64,000 nt of DNA from Ruegeria atlantica (GTDB lineage: Bacteria; Pseudomonadota; Alphaproteobacteria; Rhodobacterales; Rhodobacteraceae). A program made the translations under genes and the position numbers. Location of the stretch: the NCBI RefSeq assembly GCF_013033965.1, contig NZ_WQFE01000014.1, forward strand, positions 1 through 64,000. The letters run 5' to 3'. Of this stretch, positions 63,564 through 64,000 are shown in pieces. Below the pieces are notes generated by a model. It saw only the letters and a program-made list of their open reading frames with translations. It ran no database searches and had not been told where the DNA came from. The first letter of the stretch is position 1. The number at the start of each line of letters is the position of its first letter.

Positions 63564-64000
63564 GAAAGCCAGCCTTTGGACTGCTCCTTCAGGAAGGACA
63601 GAAAGGCTTGAACCTTGGTTGTTCGGTGCAGGTCCACATGTGTCACCAACCATAGCTTGCCGCTCCATTCGGGCAGCGGTTCCATCACCTCAACAAGATA
63701 TGGGTCGCGGGATGCTTCCCACCGAGCCATGAAGCCGATCCCGGCCCCGGCCAACACTGCCTCGCGCATGCAGAAGTTGTTGGTACAACGGAAGGCGATT
63801 GCCTCGGCGGGAACGTTTTCGCGAAGCCATTTGGAAAACGGTGCGCGGCTGTTTTCGTCATCCGTGCCGACAAACAGGTGGTTTGCGAATTCATCCAGGC
63901 TTGCTGGTCGACCGCGGCGCGCCACGTACGACTTGCTGGCAAACAGGCCGATTTCTTGCGGAATAAAAGGCTGCACAACGTTGTCAGGCTGATCCGGGGC
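63560..64000 (-). CDS. LysR family regulator, C-terminal part (cut by window edge)
   Basis: The frame is open to the window end; 146 residues are visible. They form the effector-binding domain (LysR substrate-binding) with IPQEIGLFASKSYVARRGRPASLDEFANHLFV, NFCMREAVLAGAGIGFMARWEA, and LVTHVDLHRTTKVQAFLSFLKEQ at the end. The N-terminal helix-turn-helix lies beyond the edge. It is coupled to the EamA gene by the GTGA overlap and probably read with it. Confidence 0.88.
   Translation of the reverse strand, partial: APDQPDNVVQPFIPQEIGLFASKSYVARRGRPASLDEFANHLFVGTDDENSRAPFSKWLRENVPAEAIAFRCTNNFCMREAVLAGAGIGFMARWEASRDPYLVEVMEPLPEWSGKLWLVTHVDLHRTTKVQAFLSFLKEQSKGWLS

Noticed and set aside
1..64000. CRISPR array, toxin-antitoxin or phage defence cluster
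   Set aside because: No regularly spaced repeats, and no gene with nuclease, helicase or toxin motifs typical of such systems; the NYN protein and RNase HI/III are housekeeping-like and not clustered with defence partners.

Overview
The window is a chromosomal stretch of an alphaproteobacterium of the Roseobacter group (Rhodobacterales, Roseobacteraceae), Ruegeria-like; the genus is my inference. Support comes from gene order and family membership: the ChvI-ChvG-HprK-RapZ-EIIA(Man)-HPr regulatory block next to pckA, a split F0 ATP synthase operon (atpI-B-E-b'-b) with two b-type subunits and no F1 genes, methylsuccinyl-CoA dehydrogenase of the ethylmalonyl-CoA pathway, a DUF6473 protein of the type I know from roseobacters, and small families such as DUF1491, DUF2062 and DUF3429. 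Coding density is high, with many 4-bp ATGA/GTGA/TTGA overlaps. I see no rRNA or tRNA gene, insertion sequence, prophage, integrase or CRISPR array.

Layout. 1-3.2 kb (minus): start of tuf, a lipoprotein, parC. 3.4-9.6 kb (mostly plus): SH3 protein, SDR, HIG1-type protein, cobalamin adenosyltransferase, etfB-etfA, DUF6473 (minus), 3-hydroxyacyl-CoA dehydrogenase. 9.6-15 kb (minus): acyltransferase, HPr, EIIA, RapZ, HprK, ChvG, ChvI. 15.4-22 kb: pckA, winged-helix protein with a short upstream ORF, membrane proteins, mcd, two lipoproteins. 22-34.6 kb (minus): housekeeping series recO, SemiSWEET, DUF1491, era, then (after a plus-strand multicopper oxidase and a minus-strand membrane protein) rnc, lepB, acpS, Dabb, LysE, pdxJ, DUF2062, spoT, rpoZ, folK. 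34.8-39.3 kb (plus): NYN protein, ispH, DUF3429, methyltransferase, rnhA, TRIC channel, ClpP-like lipoprotein. 39.3-41.7 kb (minus): two small membrane proteins, fmt, a degenerate deformylase, canonical def. 41.8-48.6 kb: PatB-like lyase, L,D-transpeptidase, GST, lone receiver protein, cobalamin genes cobC/cobD and cbiB, MltB-type lytic transglycosylase. 48.7-55.3 kb (minus): glutamine amidotransferase, smc, aminotransferase. 55.4-58.5 kb: FadR-type regulator and two glycosyltransferases. 58.6-61.2 kb (minus): F0 ATP synthase operon. 61.4-64 kb: ArsR regulator, universal stress protein, lipoprotein, EamA transporter, edge-truncated LysR regulator.

How it fits together. Several genes serve carbon and acyl-CoA metabolism: ETF takes electrons from acyl-CoA dehydrogenases such as Mcd, the hydroxyacyl-CoA dehydrogenase acts in the same chemistry, PEP carboxykinase supplies gluconeogenesis, and the cobalamin genes (adenosyltransferase, CobC/CobD, CbiB) could supply the B12 cofactor that ethylmalonyl-CoA mutases need. 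The HPr/EIIA/HprK/ChvG-ChvI block is a regulatory rather than sugar-transporting PTS branch beside pckA.

Most of the window is ordinary core genome and I found no multi-gene system I would call new. The items most worth a second look are a peptide deformylase paralogue altered at two active-site motifs and coupled to canonical def, paired direct repeats two helical turns apart before mcd, a 9-bp inverted repeat upstream of etfB, a 27-codon ORF before a winged-helix gene, a lipoprotein with a possible Cys-His-Asp triad, and a Tat-exported multicopper oxidase lying where era and rnc are usually contiguous.
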